Source: Mesostigma viride
Taxonomy: Eukaryota > Streptophyta > Mesostigmatophyceae > Mesostigmatales > Mesostigmataceae
NCBI GenBank assembly: GCA_009746045.1
Contig: RPFO01000154.1
Span: 7,890,693 to 7,954,692 of the forward strand
DNA length: 64,000 nucleotides
Direction: 5' to 3'
The notes under the pieces were generated by a model. It had not been told where the DNA came from and made no database searches. It saw only the letters and a list, made by a program, of their open reading frames with translations. Below, piece by piece: positions 1 to 11,800 of this stretch; position 1 is the first letter of the stretch, and every line of letters starts with the position of its first letter. The translations under genes were made by a program, and so were the position numbers.

Positions 1-92
1 CACATGCAGGCCCTTGACTTCATTGCACATGGCTCCTTAAGCCTGTTGCTGTGCGCTTTTTCAACTCGGACCCTGCTTGTCCCTTCTCTCAG

Positions 93-3000
93 GCATCTGA
101 ACAATAACCGGCTGAGCGGCACCCTTCCAAATGAGCTGGGGTCTCTCACCGAACTGTACACCCTGTAAGCCTTCCTCCCAGTTGCTTCTGATGACCAGAC
201 ACCAAACCTGCTGCCATTCGTTTGTTTTGTCCTTGCCTGCCAAAGCCGCTCTCACAAGCTGGCAATTGAGCTGTTTGACATTGCCTCTTTCTCCGAGATG
301 GATGCCCTGCTTGCCTCTGCCTTGCAGGGATTTGTCCAAAAACCAGCTCAGCGGCATCATTCCGGACTTGTCTACTTCAGACTTCATATTTTCTTTCGTG
401 TAAGCCCTAGTTTAAGACCCTTGTGATGGTCAGATAACCAGTTGCTTCTGCCAAACCGTGCCTCTGAATGTTTCTTATTGGTGCACACTTGTCCACAGCC
501 CTGCTTTGTAGTGGCAGTACTTTGCCTGCCATGGGCAGCCCAGTGCAAGTGTGCAACAACTAAGCGCGTGCAGCAGCTAAAGTAGAGAAAATTTCTTTGA
601 TGTCGGTGAGACATGGCCCATTTGCATCGGTGTGATCACTATGACTTCGCACGAAAGGGTATGTGCAGTGACGGTTTGTACGGCGCTCCACGCATGTGTG
701 TGGCTCCACATACTGTACATAGGGTATGTGCTGTTCAGGTTCTCACGAATGGTCCTTAGCCGCTGTTACATTTACATGTAATCACTTCGTTGATGGTGGC
801 TTGGATACAGTGGTTCTGCAGCCTTAACTGACTAAGCCTGTGGTTACGTATAGAGCCGTCTCCGTGCATATGATATCCTGTGTGTACCGTGTACAAAGTA
901 TGGATTAGCTCCTGGTTCTCTGGCTATGCCTGACATAACTTGACAGTTTTGTTGTCTGTCTCATTTTTCCTGGTTTGCTGCCACTGCACCTCCTATGCCT
1001 GAATGTTTTGCCATGCAGGTACCTGCAAGAGAACCGGCTGGTCGGCACTGTCCCATTTGATCCTGCACTCAGTGACATGCGGGCCGTGTAAGCTTTCTTA
1101 CATATGGTGATGTGTTGTGTGGTGGCTGCATCCCCATGCACTACATAGTCCTGTCTGAATCGGTGCCATGCGCACATGCCAAGCTATACATTCTGCTGCA
1201 CTTGGAACTCCCTTCTCTTTTTGCATGCATGGCAAGCATTTCCAAGTTTATCCCAATGATGTTTGGACTTCCCTGCGTGGTTCATCCTGCTGCTGCAGGA
1301 ACGTGGCTTACAACCCGTGGATCTGTGGACCTATCCACCGTGCAGAAAACAGGACGGGCACCTGGGGCTTGACTTGCCCTCGTAAGTTCACAACGCGACC
1401 TTCGAGTTCAACTTACATTCCATTGCGTTTTCGACTAGCCGTGACACATTTACTGAAAGGTTGAATGTAGCATGTAAGGATTTGTAGAGAAATACTGTGT
1501 GCGTGGGCACCACATGCGATGCTTGCGGTTACAAGTGTTTGAAGTCGACTTTTTCTGTAGCAATAACTGGCACAAGGCATGCCTGTTCACCATGATGCTG
1601 GTTCAACATGAGCCTGACCATGTCTTTTCTGTGAAAGATTTGGAACGATACCGGATTCGAACACAGGACCTCTTGCATGATTTCGCGACTATACGGGTCT
1701 CCCGATCCGAAAGCATCCCAAACTATAGATAGCCCAACGGTATAAAAGACCCAGCCCCCACTCTCCAGGTCCAGCGCTGGTCCTTAATCCGCTCCGGACC
1801 TGGTCTCATGTCGTGCCAGTCCTCCAGGTCACCGCGCCATCCCCGCCCCAGCCCTTGTCCCCCTCGCATGCTGCTTGCCATGCCGTTCGCTGCTCAAGTC
1901 ATGACCGAGATGCCAGTCGACCTTGGATTCAAGGCTTACAAGGAGAATGTTGTCTGGCCGTAGGGGCCGCACTAGTAATAAAAAATGTGTTCCAGTCACC
2001 GGAATTAGGCATGACATATGCTTCAGTACAGCGCTATCAGTGTGGCATTTCGCAACATGACACGAGCTGTGCCACTGATGACGTCACCACAAGAATGGGA
2101 CGGAGAAGCTCGATCTGTTGGCGTGCCCTTGCGACTCAGCAACTCAAGCTTGGAAGAGTTGTCAGCTGCTATAGTGCTTGTTTGGGGCTTGACGCAAGAG
2201 TGCGACATCACTCAGAGTTTATGTATTAGACGTGTTTTAAGCGACCCTCGCCTGGGCTAGGGAACGCAGCCAAACGTCGCGCTTGCTAGGCATAGTCCCA
2301 TTTACCCACCGAAAACGTTCGGGCAAGCACGTTGTTACGTGACCAATATTCTCAGTTGGTTCCCACTCTGGCGTTCGCTCATGGTGGCTCAGTCTTTGTT
2401 GTCACTTTTAGGAACAGTCACTGTCATTTACACTTAAGATACTTCATGGGTGGCTCTAGATGCACTCGGGCACTTGGGATGTAGATGCTCTTGGGCACTA
2501 CGTAGCACGTCGTGATTTGGGATCCAGTTCGATATACTGAAAGGCTTGAGTGAATCCTAGACGGCAGCAAGAGGGGATGGGAGTAGGGCTAGTGGACTAT
2601 ATAGTGGAGGGAGGACTACCACATACTGTGGAGGCAAACTTGGGGCATATCGGTGGTCACCCGGGTTTGTATTTCTGGCAAGGCTTTTTCGCGGTCAATG
2701 TCGCTTAGGCACCCGCTCGTGGTCTGTCCACCAGTGTAGCCTTGGAGCATTATGTAAATGATTGGCCTGCTCATGGCTTGTTTTGCCCGGCGGATGCGGA
2801 TGCCTGGGATGAGTGCAGTTTGCTTCGACACATCGTCTGCCCTGGATCTGGATTGGGGCTGCACTCTGGACGCACCGAGCTGCATCAACAACAACGAGTG
2901 CTCATGTAAGTGCTTAATGCCTTGCAATTATGGCCGCGCCATCTTGTGCTCAGTGTGGCACCCTCCAATTTCTCGCTTGCCACTTGGATGAGATATTTTT

Positions 3001-4275
3001 TAAAAATTGAAGTGTGGAGGAAGGGGGTGCTCAGCGGTCTTGCCCAGCAGTGATGAGATAATCGCCATGGTCTGCTGATCTCTCTCTTACTTTATGTGTA
3101 TCCGCGGTAATTTGGTGGCTGTTATCGGCAGCTACTCATTCAAGCATTTGCTCCCTTCCATCTTGAGTTTAATCTTACGTTGAAAACAATACTAAGCGCC
3201 AAGCCCATCCCCTCCCCCCACAGAACCACACACCTGCTGCTTAGGGTGTACATTGGATGCCGATCGAGTGTGAGCGAGGTGTCGGGGGGAGGGCCAGTGC
3301 GGGGGTGGTGGGTGGGCGGGTGATTGAATGGGTTGGGGGGAGACGAGGGAGTAGGTGGGTGCGGGTGGGGGCCTGGGGCGTCGATGGGTAGGTGGGCGGG
3401 GTGGGCGGTCAGCTGAGCGGGCGGGCGGGCGGGCGGGCGGGCAGGCGGGCAGGCAGGCGGGCAGGCGGGCAGGCGGGCAGGCGGGCGGGGGGCGGGGGGG
3501 GGGGGGGGGGGGGGGGGGGAGGGGGGGGGCGAGGGGGGGGGGGCAAGCAACCCGTTCTCTCTTGCTATCAGAGAGCTTTGAGGGCGATTTCCTGCCGTCC
3601 AGGATCACCTGAAATTTTAATTTAGAAGTAAGTGTTTTTGCACAGTGTATGATTATAAGGGTTTAGTAGCGTAGATGCAGCATTACTCTTCTACTTACCG
3701 CCCTGTCCATGCAGGCCTTTTTTACTGCCACTCTGTGCAGGCGCAAATGAGTTGTGCTCGCATTCTGAGGACCTTTGGTTTAAAGTGGCCGTGGTTGTGC
3801 CGGATGGGGAAGGAGATTGCCAGCAGCAAATGTCCAGTTAACCCCGTTATAGCTCTAGTTGCGCGGTGGGGCCCCAGGACGTCCCTTGCTGGCACTGCCT
3901 CACGAAGCTGCTGTCGGTGTCCCTGCACTCTACTGCCACGTTACATCAGCTGGCGGAGTGCGGCTCTGCATGCTGCTTCTATATCGCATTCGCATTTGGG
4001 TGTGGCTAGTGTGTACCTTGTGGGGCCTGCATAGGTATGCATGGGATGGCGCATGTTTGCAGCTAATTTTACCGCGTACCTGTCAATGTTTTACGATTTG
4101 GCAAATGCTTGCAGCTGTTACTGTTGCTCCCTCCAGCCCTCCGCCTCCCCCAAACAGCCCCTCACGTCCCGGATCTCCACCGCAGTTTGGTTTAGGTAAT
4201 GTTCCTGACACTTCGAAGAATTCTTCCCTCCACCCTGGAGCTCATTCTGGTTTGCTGAGTATCGGATATTTTTGA
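93..4275 (+). CDS. Gene A: secreted LRR / Cys-module / Pro-rich protein (5' end outside window)
   Basis: Six exons read in one phase-compatible chain: 93-164, 328-399, 1019-1087, 1299-1381, 2819-2905, 4115-4275. The first three each encode one plant-type LRR (for example LNNNRLSGTLPNELGSL). The fourth is an LRR C-cap with NPWICGP and GTWGLTCP. The fifth is a Cys module (CFDTSS, DWGCTLD, SCINNNEC). The sixth is a short Ser/Pro segment (SSPPPPPNSPSRPGSPP) that reads through a possible donor at 4196 to TGA at 4273-4275. The first two LRR exons are exactly 72 nt and all internal LRR junctions are phase 2. Exons four and five closely match gene B exons 22378-22466 and 24440-24526, including intron sequence just upstream of the Cys module, so A and B look like tandem duplicates. 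LRR-extensin-like proteins act in the cell wall; that role here is inferred. No membrane segment is seen, and the N-terminus is outside the window. Confidence 0.65.
3300..3552. repeat. G-rich low-complexity tract in gene A intron
   Basis: A run of GGGC/GGCA units passing into long poly-G, on the + strand, inside the intron between the Cys-module and Pro-rich exons of gene A. Poly-Pro or poly-Gly reading frames across it are composition artefacts. It could form G-quadruplexes. Confidence 0.8.
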
Positions 4276-4529
4276 AAAGAGTTTAATAGTATATAGTGGA
4301 GACGGCCGCAGGCTGGGACAGCCACTGGTTGTTAAGTCCCGCGTGCCACCTGGATTAGCGGCAGGCGTTTGATAAGTCATAGCGTTAATACGGGAAATTT
4401 TGTGGGCCGACCGTTTGAGGCCGCGCGCTATAGTTCTAGCTAGGCAGTGAAGTCAAGCCCGATGGGGGCGCTGGGCTTACCAGTTAGGTACGCAATGTAC
4501 TACATTGACGAGAACCTGGCTTCACATGC

Positions 4530-4534
4530 TGTAA
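4530..4534 (+). terminator. Candidate TGTAA polyadenylation signal of gene A
   Basis: TGTAA lies 255 nt after the gene A stop codon and about 1 kb before gene B. Chlorophytes commonly use TGTAA for 3'-end formation. The motif is short and could be chance. Confidence 0.3.
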
Positions 4535-5630
4535 ACGTAGTGGATGCCACTAATGTCAGTGCCCATATCTTGTGACGAAAGCACATTATGCGACAAGCCC
4601 TAATGGGCTTTGGAGTTACGAGTAGGAATATTCTGAGCCCTAGAGCGTTTCGTAGGGCCTTGTGGCGCAAGTGTAATATTACACGAAAAGTGAATGGCAC
4701 TTTCTGCTTGGCCTACGGGGAATAAAGCTTAACGTTGTGCCGGCTTGATCTAGGTATTTGATTTTTTCACCCGCCAGCCCCCCCTTTCTTGTTGCTTGGG
4801 GCAAGCACTCCGTGCTGAATTGTTTTCTTATTCGGTTCCACCTTGCCATTCATTCATGATGGCTCAGTCCACTCACTGTTTAGATATGGACGGGTGATTC
4901 TTGGGAGTGAACGGATGTAATATAAGTATTTTTCGCTACATACCGCCTGCTCGCTTGCTGGGCATTGGTAAACACCCGGTAGCGGCTGCTTCCTGGCCTT
5001 AGTGCACAGAAAAGAATGCACACAAGCGTATGCAGAATGTGTCCGCTCCTGTGTTGCGTAGAGTGTGTCTGCCCCGGTCATCCCTGCACATGTGGCTTGG
5101 CTGAATGGACCAGAAGGTTGGCAGGGAATGGCTTGATCAGCCGCGTGGCTGCCTTATTTCTAGGTGATAAGTACAGGGAGTTGTAAAGTCATGCAGACCA
5201 TAGCTTGCTTCAGGATGTCCCAGTGGCCCTTGATGTAAGCCTACATGCAGTCACCAGGGAGTAGCTACTTGCCCAACCCAACTTTCATGAAGCCAATGGT
5301 GGAGCAGAACACAGAAACGTTTCCAGGGCGGGGCTACCTTTTGGATGTAGCCAGAAGGCTTTATTACGAGTGTAGTAGTACCAAATCTATATATTTATTT
5401 ACTACAAAATTTTGTAGCGTCTTTTCACCCCGTTTTCCTCCTTATGTACCCTATATAAGAAACTCGGGGGTTGTGGTCAATTCTGGCTTTGAACACGTAA
5501 CTCTAGCCAAAGTCTTTGTGTGGAATGGACTCTTCTTTATCTTTTCTTCATTTGGATGGACCATGTCCTTATTTTGGCACGATCTTCAATGCTGGAGTCC
5601 AGTTCTGACAAGTCCTTTTGTTGTCTTGCA

Positions 5631-5842
5631 ATGGCGGCATGGTTTGTCGTGGATGTGTTTCCTACCTCTTCAGAGAGTGATAGAGCAGCACTGCTAGCCC
5701 AGAGAAACGCGATCACGCCGCTCAATTTGGACAACGAACTGTTTCGCTGGACCACCTCTGGGAACCCTTGCAACTTTGAGTTCGTCGTGTGTGCACCGAC
5801 GGAAGAAGACGGGCTGCGTGTGACTGGCTTGGAACTGGGATG
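5631..5842 (+). CDS. Gene B exon: LRR N-terminal cap
   Basis: Reads [19 protein letters not shown], then [13 protein letters not shown], then VTGLELGW. This is the plant LRRNT pattern (D-x-x-A-L-L, W, paired Cys, first LRR strand). The open frame extends upstream to about 5493 without a stop. A hydrophobic stretch at about 5526-5580 could be a signal peptide if translation starts near there, but its own ATG (5556) falls inside it. The exon ends with donor GTACGC after TG, so the split codon gives Trp. Confidence 0.65.
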
Positions 5843-8800
5843 GTACGCACATTTTCCTTTTTTGAAATGATGCAATTAATGCGGGAGTGGGATATAAAAG
5901 AATGTCGGAGTCATACGAACTAGAGTGCACGCTTCGCGCTAACATAATGGGGGTTTGTGGCGCTATTGAACACTGAAAGATTTCCAATTCATGCTTGGCG
6001 ATGGCTACCCTGGAAGCCTGGCTTGGGGGTATCAGCAGAAGCTGCATTATGCTGGCGGCAGCACAAGTTTCCTTCAATGCTTGATGCTACGCACCCACGC
6101 ACTCACCCACGCACCCTAGGGGATTGGGGATATGCCCTGCCTGCTTAGATGGCTTCTGATTTCATTTACACGATGCCATTCATTTCATGCCATTCACATC
6201 ATCGGCTCCAACAAGAGTACGCATTGGGGCCGGCCATGAACACTGTGCGTGATTATGCAGATGCAAACTGGGGAGATATCTGTGACACATAATAGATACT
6301 GCATGCTGTGTAGTTTACATCATTAGCAAGGGCAAGAGCGCCCTCCGGAAAGTGCCCAGAGCGGAGGGGTTAATGGAGGCAGGCTCTCTTTTGTGTAGCT
6401 TTATTATCGGCTATGTCTTTTTTCCCATAAAAGTATATAGAAACTTGCTAATCGACGTTGTGATCAAGTCTTTGGACGTGCAAGCATTGGACGGCCAAGG
6501 TTTTGATATGTTTGTTTGGTTCCCTGGGGTGGAGCGTTGTGTCTGCACACGCATGCAGGCATGGTGGCATTCAAGGGACACTCGTGAGTGAGCTGGGTTC
6601 TTTGGCACACCTGCGTGATCTGTAAGTGCCCTCTGCCCCTCTCTGCCACCAAACCTGGAAGCATATTTCAGAATGCATTCTATTTTGCCGCCAGGTATTT
6701 GCTTGTTTGAAGTATAAATATTGTGCGATGAGTTGGATAGCATTTAGCTATTATTGTTTATCGGCCAATTACTAATTGGCCAACATCATGCGGAGGATGT
6801 TGGCCAATTAGTAATTGGGCGATAAAAAGTAATAGCTAAATGCTATTCAACTTAGAACCTAGCGCGCGCATGTTAGGCACGGCTTTGAAACCTCGTGCGG
6901 ACAGTGCCAAGCGGATTATTTTGGGGAAACCGGCCTTAGAAGTGGATCACCGCCGGCCGAGCCTAACTAATCGCCGCACGAGGTAGATACGAACCCACCC
7001 GGTATAAATTTCGAATTAGTAATTCGATGCGGTGTTAGAGCCCTAGATAGGCTGCCGCCCAAGATTTCTCCCCACGCGCAACGGTTTCAAGTTGAATCGG
7101 ATTTCTCTGAAAATAGTTTATTAAACAGAATGCGGGAAAGAAAGGGCCGCCACAACCTTGTGGCTGTACATGCAGAGAGGCTTGTTAGACGAATGGGGAC
7201 GACTTGTTGTTTACCGGGGAATCCTACTGGCAACTAGCTTTGCCTTTTGTAAGTCAGGCGCCGTTTGTTTGAACGGCCGGCCATGTGTGGAATGCTGACG
7301 GAAGTTGCGTCAAAAAGCTGTAATAAAATCTGATGTAACCAGCACTCACCAATTGATTGGTGTGCTGCTTGGTTGGGTAGTGTGTTCAGGGTTGCATTCG
7401 AAGAGTACACATGGCCTGACAGCTCAGACGTGTGACAGATGAGCTGGCTGGCTGAATTATTAAATTGTCAGCGTTAGGATATTTCTGGTTTTGCCGTTTT
7501 CCATTTTGACGGTAGGCTTGATAAGCATGGTCGGCGGGTTGTGACCCGTAATTGTTTCTTTGAATGTGCTCACTGAAGCAGTATGAGCGGCCTCGCTGCT
7601 ATGGCGGCGGGGCTAAAGAAAATTAGGCAAAGACCCCGTCCTTGCCTGCTATGAAGTCGCGGGCTTTGCGACTTCACGGCAGGTAGGGGCGGTTTGAACG
7701 GAACGGAAATTTCGCGTTACCAATGTGCCAAGTGGTTCTGGTTGGCACCTTGCTGGGCAGCGTCTCGGTGGTCATAGAAAGTGGGCTGGGCGCCCCGCCC
7801 CGGCTGCTGGTAATTCCAGCAGCGGAGCCAATCATGTCGACTAAGAAGTCCGCAGCTAATGCGGAAACTGTGCGAAGGTCAATAGATTAATTTGGATTCC
7901 ATGAGACTGCGCTGGTAGTCAGTCAGCGGCCCACAGCCTAGGGCGCTGCATGGCGCTGCTTTCGGCTTGGTGCGCGGCCCTTTTTTGTTATGGGCCAGCG
8001 AGGGATATAAGGGTGACGCGCGGCCGGCTAATTTCTTGCGTTCCGGAAGAAAATATATTTGCAAAATTCCCACAAAAGGAACCGAGTATCGGAAAGGCGT
8101 CTCGGCTGGCAGTGGCAGTGCCTGGCCTTGTCGTCTCTCCCTGCTCAGCACCCGGCAGGTAGCGGTTCAAACCCTGGTGGCGTCGGAATGCGAATTTTCT
8201 GGGTTTTTATCTGGAATAATATTTTGCTGAGGCGGCTCCGCGGATTCGCTAACCTTTTATCGTCGGGCCCCTTAGGGGGTTATTATAGCCTTGTGCGGGC
8301 TGAGTCGCCATGAAGGAGATGTTGCGACACGCCCCACTTTGTGGTCTTTTATGGAAGCGGCTACAGTTAGACTGCGGTGGGATATATTGCTTGAAGACAC
8401 AGTGAATGCAAGGAGCAATGAATGCTTGGTTCATTAGAAAATAGGTTTACCCTTTATCAACGTTCCTCTCACCGGCTGCGCCGCCAGTGACCGTTGGGTG
8501 CAGACCGTTGGCCCGTGGCCACACGATGACAGGTAGCAGTCTAGTCACTGCATCGTGCGATCACAGATCAATGCACGCTGCAGTACGGTCCCTATCTAGG
8601 ATACTCTAGTACCGTCCAATCACAGGACACTACGTATACTGGGTACTGACATCTGTCACGTACCTCAGTACCCAAAGTACCTATCTAGGGAAACGTATGC
8701 GACTCGACTAGCATTCCTATCTGCATAGCCCACGTGGTATTTATATTCACATACCAACGTAGGTTTACAAGGCTTATTCATACGTTGTATTCACAATGCC

Positions 8801-11800
8801 TTTGAGACTTAGTCTACAGCAAAGCATGGAGACTAACTCCAGTATTGTTTTATTATTTATTTCTTAATGCAGGTCTGCACCCCCAACATTATTGTTATTG
8901 TTTTTAAGTTGATTAGGGGTACAAAAGAGACATGGCTGGTTGAGCCAGGTTGGTTACAGCTGGCTGTTCTGGCCAGGTGTTATATTGCACATTAAATAAG
9001 GTGTACACAGCTGGCTGGTTTGGCCAGTTACTGAAGCACACATTAAGTAAATGGATACAAAGCTTGTGTCCTCAAGCTGCAAATGGATACAAATCTGACC
9101 TAGCCAGCACTCACACCCCACAACGAATGTGTTGAATTTTATGGCGCCCAGCAGCTATCGCTGTGGTAAGGGGGTGTGGTGGTTGTGTACTGTGCTATGG
9201 CCAGTCATTTATTCAAACACTGACTCTGATATCATAGGGGTTCATGTTCTGAAAGAGGAGCTGGTACTGTTGGCCAGCAGCATCCCGCAGCTTCGTTAGA
9301 GCGTCTGCTGGGTTGTCCTCATCTCCACATGAGTCCAGCTGGAAAGTAGGTGGCCTCCTGTTTGAGGATCACCCAATCCAGGTCAGTGTGGACAGCAGCA
9401 GAAACAGATTTCTTGGTTAGAAAACTGATCACAGATTAGCTGTCAGTATAGAGATGTGAGATGACATTGCATGTGCTGCCTGCCTGGGTTTGTAGCCAGG
9501 TGAGCATGTGCTGCAGGGAACGAGCATGCAATGCAGCAGACACCACAGCACGACATTCAGCTGAGTTGCTGCTGCCAGGTTTTCTGCGGTGTAGCCTGCT
9601 GTACCAGGAAGTGAGGGACATGTAATCTGACCTGTTGGTGAGAAAAAACAGCCCTGATTCCCGTGCCCCCATCTGATTGATTGTTCTGCTCTCCATGGAG
9701 CTGTCCATGACACTGTGTATGTGGATGTCTTCCATCAGATTCAGGCCATGGAGGATGAGGGGGGGCAGTCATGGATCAACTTCCTGATGTGACTGCATTT
9801 GATTTTGACTAGAACATCATGGGTGACCCTGCTGATGACAGCTAAGGGAGCCCCACAGATGGCTGACCACCACCCCAGTTTGCCCTGAACAGTGGCACAC
9901 ATGTGTAAGGGGAGGCAGGTGTGATGCAGCAGATCTAGACAATCTTGATATATTCTGCAGGAGGAGAGAGAGAGCAGACCCATTGATCTGGCTGCCTGTG
10001 CAGCTGCAACATGATGCCACAGAACTGGATGGGGGTTGTGCTCAATTCCACCTGTTTGCCAATCTCATATGATTCCTGGACCTGCTGAATAAAGGTTTCC
10101 ACCTCAGCTCTAGGCCCACAAATGAGTTGGTCATCTCCATGCCACACAAAGAACAGCAGTCCAGAGGGGGTGGGTACAACAAAAAAGCATGGGTCCAGGT
10201 CATCATACGTGGCCTTGAGCTTTTTGAATACTTCCTCTGCTGAGTCTCTGAAAATTTTTGGGGCACTGACAAGCCCTTCCACCCCAATGTTGATGATAAG
10301 GTGGGGCTCATCAATGTAAGGTTTCCACACAGCTGGGGTGTCTACCACGTACACCTTCCCTTTCCACACAGATTCAGCCTTTTCTGGGTCCCCCCTGAGG
10401 AAGGCCCTTTTAATGTCAGTGGCTTTGCAGACATAGTCTTGGCCTGCATTGAGGTTGTGGAGGAATAGGGAGAGCATGATCCTGAGTGAGGTTTGTTGCA
10501 GCCCAGGTGTGTATGTTTCCCCTTTTGGCAGTGTGGAGTCCCCTTTAATTCTGTGACACATGGTCTGGCATGGAAGATTGGGGAGCCCACTTTTTGTGGT
10601 TTTTGTTTGAGAACAAATTTTAATCTGAGCTTTTTGGCTCCCTCTGGCACGTCCCATGAAGGGGTGACAGGCGGTTTGTATTGAGGGTTTTTGGGGTTGG
10701 GCAGGACCCATTCCTGCCTGGCTTGGTGGACAATGGCCATCAGCCACTTGGTAAACCCTTTTTGTGTTTTGCATTCTTGTATGACGTGGGAGATTTGGTG
10801 GGGTGAGTGCATGGCTATGTCCCACTTACCCAGCCCAAAGGCTGAGGGATGGAGGAACTGGCTGTGCACTAACTTGTCCAGATCAGGGATCTCCCCTGGT
10901 GCATACTGAGTGTTGACTGCCTTGATGACAGCATCCATACCAGGGACAATACTGGAGAGAGGGATTTTAAAGTGGTCCAGAGGAACTGCACCCACCCCTG
11001 TGACACTGAGCTCATTAGCTGAGATAAGCACCCCAGGATAGGATACAAAAGGTTCCCCCAACAAGGTGTTACCAGAGTACCCCTCCACCACCTGGAAGGG
11101 TGTCTGAATACCAAGTATAGGGAGCATCACTTGTCCCACTACATCCAGTGAGCTTTGGCCTGAGAAATCCTGCACCCGTGCCCAAAATGAAGGTGCAATC
11201 TCAAGACCAGGGATGGCTTGTGCACTGATCACACTGACCTGTGCCTGAGTGTCTATTGCCAGGGTCCAGGGGTCCTGACTAGTGCACACAGCTGAGACTT
11301 TTGCCAACCCTGCGGCCACAGCAGCTTGTTGCTTATGTGACCTGTGTAGTGCTTGCAAGGCGACTGCCAATTTGACCTCAGAGCGGGAGGTTTGGCAGAC
11401 AGGTTTGTGCCTTGGGGCTGAGCTAATGCTTCCAACCCAGCTACCTCGTGCCTGGTTAAGCAATCCCCAGGTTGTGAAGTGGGCCTGGCTTCACTGAGGG
11501 TGGAAGGGTTCACAGAGGGTGCTGTGGTGCTGTCAACAGCAGTAATTGGTGGCTCAGAGCTACTGCTGGGCATGCTGGAGTTGCCAGATAGAAGTAGTGA
11601 GTCCATGCTTAAAGACTCTTCCCCAGGCACGTCTGCCATGGGAGAATAATACTTCTTAATTCTATGACAGCTCACCCTGTGACGCTTCCCATTGATATTG
11701 TGCTTGACCTCCACGGTCTTGCTGTTTTTGGTAAATCCACGGATGGTAACTGGACCTAGCCAAGTTCCAACCTTACCAAAGCTGTTTTCCTTGTAATAGA

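Noticed and set aside
1637-1725. tRNA gene on the - strand (GTTCGAATCC box)
   Set aside because: The B-box-like motif and a weak acceptor pairing are present, but the T-stem does not pair and no convincing cloverleaf could be drawn.
3140-3625. Pro-rich or Gly/Arg-rich frames over the G-rich tract
   Set aside because: Low-complexity DNA without splice support, inside a gene A intron.
8150-8185. tRNA fragment (GGTTCAAACCC)
   Set aside because: An isolated B-box-like motif with no matching A box or acceptor stem.
10540-10546. Slippery heptamer A-AAG-GGG as programmed -1 frameshift inside RT
   Set aside because: It sits at the frame change, but a frameshift in the middle of the RT domain is implausible and other frame breaks indicate decay.
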